Source of the DNA: Phascolarctobacterium sp. ET69
GTDB lineage: Bacteria > Bacillota > Negativicutes > Acidaminococcales > Acidaminococcaceae
Direction: 5' to 3'
Assembly: GCF_023336935.1 (NCBI RefSeq)
Contig: NZ_JAMBLR010000003.1
Coordinates: forward strand, 248,001 to 312,000
DNA: 64,000 nucleotides
Under the pieces are notes generated by a model, which was not told the origin of the DNA, searched no databases, and worked only from the letters and a program-made list of their open reading frames with translations. Both the position numbers and the translations under genes were made by a program. The number at the start of each line of letters is the position of its first letter. The first letter of the stretch is position 1. This document shows, one piece after another, positions 61,083 through 64,000 of this stretch.

Positions 61083-62102
61083 ATGGAACTGGCACCGGAA
61101 AAACTGATAGAAATGCTGGAAAAAGGCGAAAGCCTGCCCAACGTTATTTTAATGTACGGCGAAGAAAACTATTACCGCAGCAAAGCCGCAGCCTGCATAA
61201 AAAAATATGTTTTTGGCAGCGCGGCGGATGAAGATATGGAAATCAGCGTTTTCGACCGCGATACGGATTTAAAAAGGCTTAATGCCGCTGTTAACACTTA
61301 TCCGTTCTTTGGCGGTAGCAGCCTCGTCATCATCAGCGACGATAAAATTTTTGCCGCTGAAAAAAAACAGAAAGAAAATCTGGAAGTAATTTTGGCGAAC
61401 ATACCGGAGTTCTGCCATGTGTTTATCAGCGTAAGCAAAATAGATAAGCGCGGCCGCCTTTATAAAATGCTGGCGGCAGAAGGCGCTGCCTGCGAATGTA
61501 AACCGCTGAAGCCGTACCAGCTTAAGCCGTGGCTTGACGCCGAAGCCAAAAAACGCGGCTGCCGTTTTGAATATGATGCGGAACAGACGGTGATGGAATA
61601 TCTTTCTGCGGCCGATACCGCACCGCTGCTTTTGCTTGAGCAGGAAATAGAAAAGCTGTACGTTTACGGCGGTAAACGGCGCATCTGGACAAAAGCCGAT
61701 GTTGAAGCTGTATTTTCTTCCCTGCCGGAAGTTTCGCGCTTTGCGCTTTTAAATGCCATTGCCCAAAAGAACCTGCCCGAAGCACTGGAGCTTTTGCAGA
61801 ACGAAAAGAAACACGGCGGCAGTGCGATAGCCGTCAGCGGTTTGATTGCCTTTCAGGTACGCCGCCTGGCGCAGGTTAAAGAACTGGCGGCGCAGGGAAT
61901 GAATCAGCAAACGGCGGCTTCCGCTTTAAAAATGTCGCCCTATGCCGTAAAAAAATTAATGGAGCAGTGCCGCAATTTTACTGCGCACGGCTTATCGGAA
62001 TTTATGCTGGCGCTGGCAGATTTTAACGCCAATATCCGCTACGGCGGCAGGCAGTTTGAAATGCTGGAGGAAATACTCATCCGTTTTTTGGGCAAGCGTT
62101 AA
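61083..62102 (+). CDS. holA: DNA polymerase III subunit delta
   Basis: A 339-residue clamp-loader subunit. Residues 17-29 (LPNVILMYGEENY) and the C-terminal collar helices (GLIAFQVRRLAQVKEL...LSEFMLALADFNANIRYG) match HolA. The comEC-holA adjacency is common in Firmicutes. The ribosome-binding site is AAGGTG. Confidence 0.94.
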   Translation: MELAPEKLIEMLEKGESLPNVILMYGEENYYRSKAAACIKKYVFGSAADEDMEISVFDRDTDLKRLNAAVNTYPFFGGSSLVIISDDKIFAAEKKQKENLEVILANIPEFCHVFISVSKIDKRGRLYKMLAAEGAACECKPLKPYQLKPWLDAEAKKRGCRFEYDAEQTVMEYLSAADTAPLLLLEQEIEKLYVYGGKRRIWTKADVEAVFSSLPEVSRFALLNAIAQKNLPEALELLQNEKKHGGSAIAVSGLIAFQVRRLAQVKELAAQGMNQQTAASALKMSPYAVKKLMEQCRNFTAHGLSEFMLALADFNANIRYGGRQFEMLEEILIRFLGKR

Positions 62103-62130
62103 AATTTTTACAAAACCGGAAAGATTTTAC

Positions 62131-62215
62131 TGGACGCGGAGAAGATTATTTGTTATAATACAAACGTGGTCAATGGAGACCCTGCTATTTGTATGCCCAA
62201 GTAGCAGGGTCTTTT
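62131..62215 (+). promoter_or_regulatory. glnA promoter with leader terminator (attenuator)
   Basis: TGGACG (62131) and TATAAT (62154) at 17-base spacing give a start near 62166. A strong hairpin, AGACCCTGCT/AGCAGGGTCT (arms about 62177-62212), followed by TTTTGTATTTT, lies about 15 bases after that start and about 75 bases before glnA. It therefore acts as a premature terminator, perhaps regulated. A second GCGGC/GCCGC hairpin sits at 62260-62274, between two possible ribosome-binding sites. Confidence 0.7.
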
Positions 62216-62285
62216 GTATTTTATTTTTGTTTTAATTATTTTAATTAAATGAAAGGAGCGCGGCGCAAAGCCGCAGGTGACCGAA

Positions 62286-64000
62286 ATGATGAACCCCGAT
62301 ATGCTTTATGTTATCAGCCCCGAAGAACAGAACAGAGAAACACTGACCGAGATTTTAACAGCGCACCCGGAAATTAAATTCGTTTCCTTTATGGGTGTGG
62401 ATTTTGCAGGCAACGATACCGACGAAAAAGTGCCTATCAGCCTGTTTTTGAAAGATATTGACGGCTTTCTGGAAGGCATGGCTGCCCAGACCGACGGCAG
62501 CTCCGTTGTGCTTACCGGCATTGCTACTTTAAATAACGCCCGCGTCGATATGAAAATCGACAGCAGCGTAAACTGGTATATTGACTATAACTACGAACAT
62601 TTCGATTCCGCAACCGGCAGAATGGTTGGCACGCTGCGTATTCCGTGCTTCCTTGTACACAATAACGTACGCGTTGACTCCCGCTCTATTCTGCACGATA
62701 CGCTGGATTATGTTGAAAAAGAATTGCTGGAGCTCTTTAAAAAGCATCCTCAGGTTGCAGGTTTGGAACATATCAGCGGTGAAGACATTGAAAAAATTAT
62801 TTTCACCTGCGCAACCGAACTGGAATTCTGGGTAAAATCCCCGCGTGAAGATGCTCCGATTGAAGCATTAAGCTCCTCGCAGATGATGCAGGAACAATAC
62901 TGGCAGCGCTGCCGCGGCAACGTGCGCACCGCCTTGGAACAAACCGTGGAAATGCTGGAAGCCTACGGCCTTGGGCCTGAAATGGGACATAAGGAATGCG
63001 GCGGCGTACGCGGGCAGATTGACGACAACGGCCATATGACCCACGTTATGGAACAGCTGGAAGTAGACTGGAAATACAGCTACGGCGTACAAACTGCCGA
63101 TAACGAACTTCTGGCGCGCATTATCGTTAAAGAAATTTTCCGCCTGAACGGCCTTGAAGTTTCCTTCCAGGCAAAACCCGTTCCGGGCGTTGCCGGCAGC
63201 GGCGAACATACCCACGTTGGCATTGCCGCCAAAATGAAAAACGGCAAAGTTGTTAACCTGTTCGCACCGAAAGATATGCACACAGAATTCCTCTCTGCCG
63301 TTGGTTACGGTTCCATGATGGGGCTTTTGAAAAACTACGAAGTAATCAACCCCTTCATTTCTTCCACCATCGACTCTCTGAACCGTTTGAAACCCGGCTT
63401 TGAAGCACCTGTCTGCATTGTAACTTCGCTCGGCCTCAGCCCGGAAGTCCCTTCCCGTAACCGTACCATTCTGGCAGGCTTAATCCGCGACATCGACAGC
63501 CCGATGGCAACCCGTATTGAAATGCGTTCCCCGAACCCGTATACCAATACCTACCTTGCCATTGCAGCTTTCTATATCTCCATGCTGGACGGCATTAAAG
63601 CCTGCGTGGAATCCGGCAAAACGCTTAAGGAAATGGAAAACGAGCTGTCCAAAAAAGCGGGCGACGAAGGCTTCTACCTTGAAAAAGACAGAGAATACCG
63701 CAGCGAGCATGACGTATTTGAAGACTACAACGAAGAAGAACGCGCCCACCTGTTTGGCAAACCGCCCGCAACCGTTTGGGAAAACATGTGCGCCATTAAA
63801 AACTATCCGGAAAAAATTGCCGTGCTTACCACCGGCAATATTCTTAAAAAAGAATTTATCGAATCCTTCGCCAAAGGCGCTTTGATCCGTTGGCAGACGG
63901 AACTTCTGAACAGAATTATTCCTGAATATCATAAGGAAATCTGCCTGATGAAAAAACTGCATGACGACGATAACCATACCACGCATGATGCGGCAATGTG
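62286..64000 (+). CDS. glnA: Glutamine synthetase, 3' end outside window
   Basis: The first 571 residues of a glutamine synthetase that makes glutamine from glutamate, ammonia and ATP. Catalytic blocks appear in order: ATELEFW, AKPVPGVAGSGEHTHVGI, SRNRTILAGLIRD and RIEMRSPNPYTNTYL. The frame is still open at the last base, already exceeding the approximately 440-470 residues of ordinary GSI, so it is a long variant; it lacks the GSIII N-terminal signature as far as I can judge. ATG 62286 or 62289 follow AGGTGA. Confidence 0.92.
   Translation, partial: MMNPDMLYVISPEEQNRETLTEILTAHPEIKFVSFMGVDFAGNDTDEKVPISLFLKDIDGFLEGMAAQTDGSSVVLTGIATLNNARVDMKIDSSVNWYIDYNYEHFDSATGRMVGTLRIPCFLVHNNVRVDSRSILHDTLDYVEKELLELFKKHPQVAGLEHISGEDIEKIIFTCATELEFWVKSPREDAPIEALSSSQMMQEQYWQRCRGNVRTALEQTVEMLEAYGLGPEMGHKECGGVRGQIDDNGHMTHVMEQLEVDWKYSYGVQTADNELLARIIVKEIFRLNGLEVSFQAKPVPGVAGSGEHTHVGIAAKMKNGKVVNLFAPKDMHTEFLSAVGYGSMMGLLKNYEVINPFISSTIDSLNRLKPGFEAPVCIVTSLGLSPEVPSRNRTILAGLIRDIDSPMATRIEMRSPNPYTNTYLAIAAFYISMLDGIKACVESGKTLKEMENELSKKAGDEGFYLEKDREYRSEHDVFEDYNEEERAHLFGKPPATVWENMCAIKNYPEKIAVLTTGNILKKEFIESFAKGALIRWQTELLNRIIPEYHKEICLMKKLHDDDNHTTHDAAM

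Noticed and set aside
1-64000. CRISPR array, prophage or conjugative element
   Set aside because: No regularly spaced repeats, phage structural genes, integrase or transfer genes seen; the only mobile element is the IS3 copy.

Overview
The window looks like chromosome from a diderm Firmicute of the Negativicutes, most likely near Acidaminococcales or Phascolarctobacterium. This is inferred from gene content only. A full lipid A/KDO and LPS-transport operon, an outer-membrane trait, sits among Firmicute-style features: HrcA/CIRCE control of hsp20, yybP-ykoY riboswitches, a comEC-holA pair and SufC/SufB-type Fe-S genes. Base composition is moderate and fairly even. There is no phage, conjugative element or CRISPR array. 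One IS3-family element is present.

Layout. 1-9.8 kb: LPS operon lpxK-kdsB-kdsA-kdsD-kdsC-lpxL-lptC-lptA-lptB-lptF/G, then a DUF3084 coiled-coil protein and a YqgF-like nuclease; most junctions overlap. 9.8-15.2 kb: a periplasmic 5'-nucleotidase, a cyclodeaminase, two tRNA-Ser genes flanking a 3-methyladenine DNA glycosylase, a C26 amidotransferase and an amino-acid permease. 15.2-16.7 kb: the IS3 element. 16.7-20.7 kb: an exported repeat protein, then an MdtJI-like SMR pump divergent from a MerR-family regulator, which is followed by a catalytically stripped P1B-type ATPase. 20.7-22.8 kb: hsp20, a TPM protein and LemA. 23-28 kb: a carbohydrate-type ABC importer with a TIM-barrel isomerase. 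28-29 kb: remnants of an MBL protein and an HxlR regulator. 29.1-33 kb: two divergent Mn2+ efflux genes, each behind a yybP-ykoY riboswitch. 33.7-37.7 kb: non-coding zones rich in inverted repeats around tRNA-Arg, a Na+/solute symporter and an MNT-HEPN module. 37.7-45 kb: a WYL-less regulator, an unknown gene, a structured RNA leader and a five-gene spermidine operon. 45-50 kb: lgt, sufC/sufB-like genes and a DASS transporter. 50-55 kb: a Fic protein and a pseudopilus operon without an ATPase. 55-64 kb: leuS, comEA-comEC-holA and the first 1.7 kb of a glutamine synthetase gene.

Themes. Polyamines recur: arginine decarboxylase, agmatinase, spermidine synthase and the carboxyspermidine route are in one operon, and the SMR pair 20 kb away resembles the spermidine exporter MdtJI under a textbook MerR promoter. 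Manganese export is doubled. The pseudopilus genes, comEA and comEC fit DNA uptake through a double envelope. The most unusual items are the intact P-type ATPase homologue lacking every catalytic motif, the regulator that keeps the flanks of a WYL protein but not the WYL core, and the unassigned structured RNA ahead of the spermidine operon.
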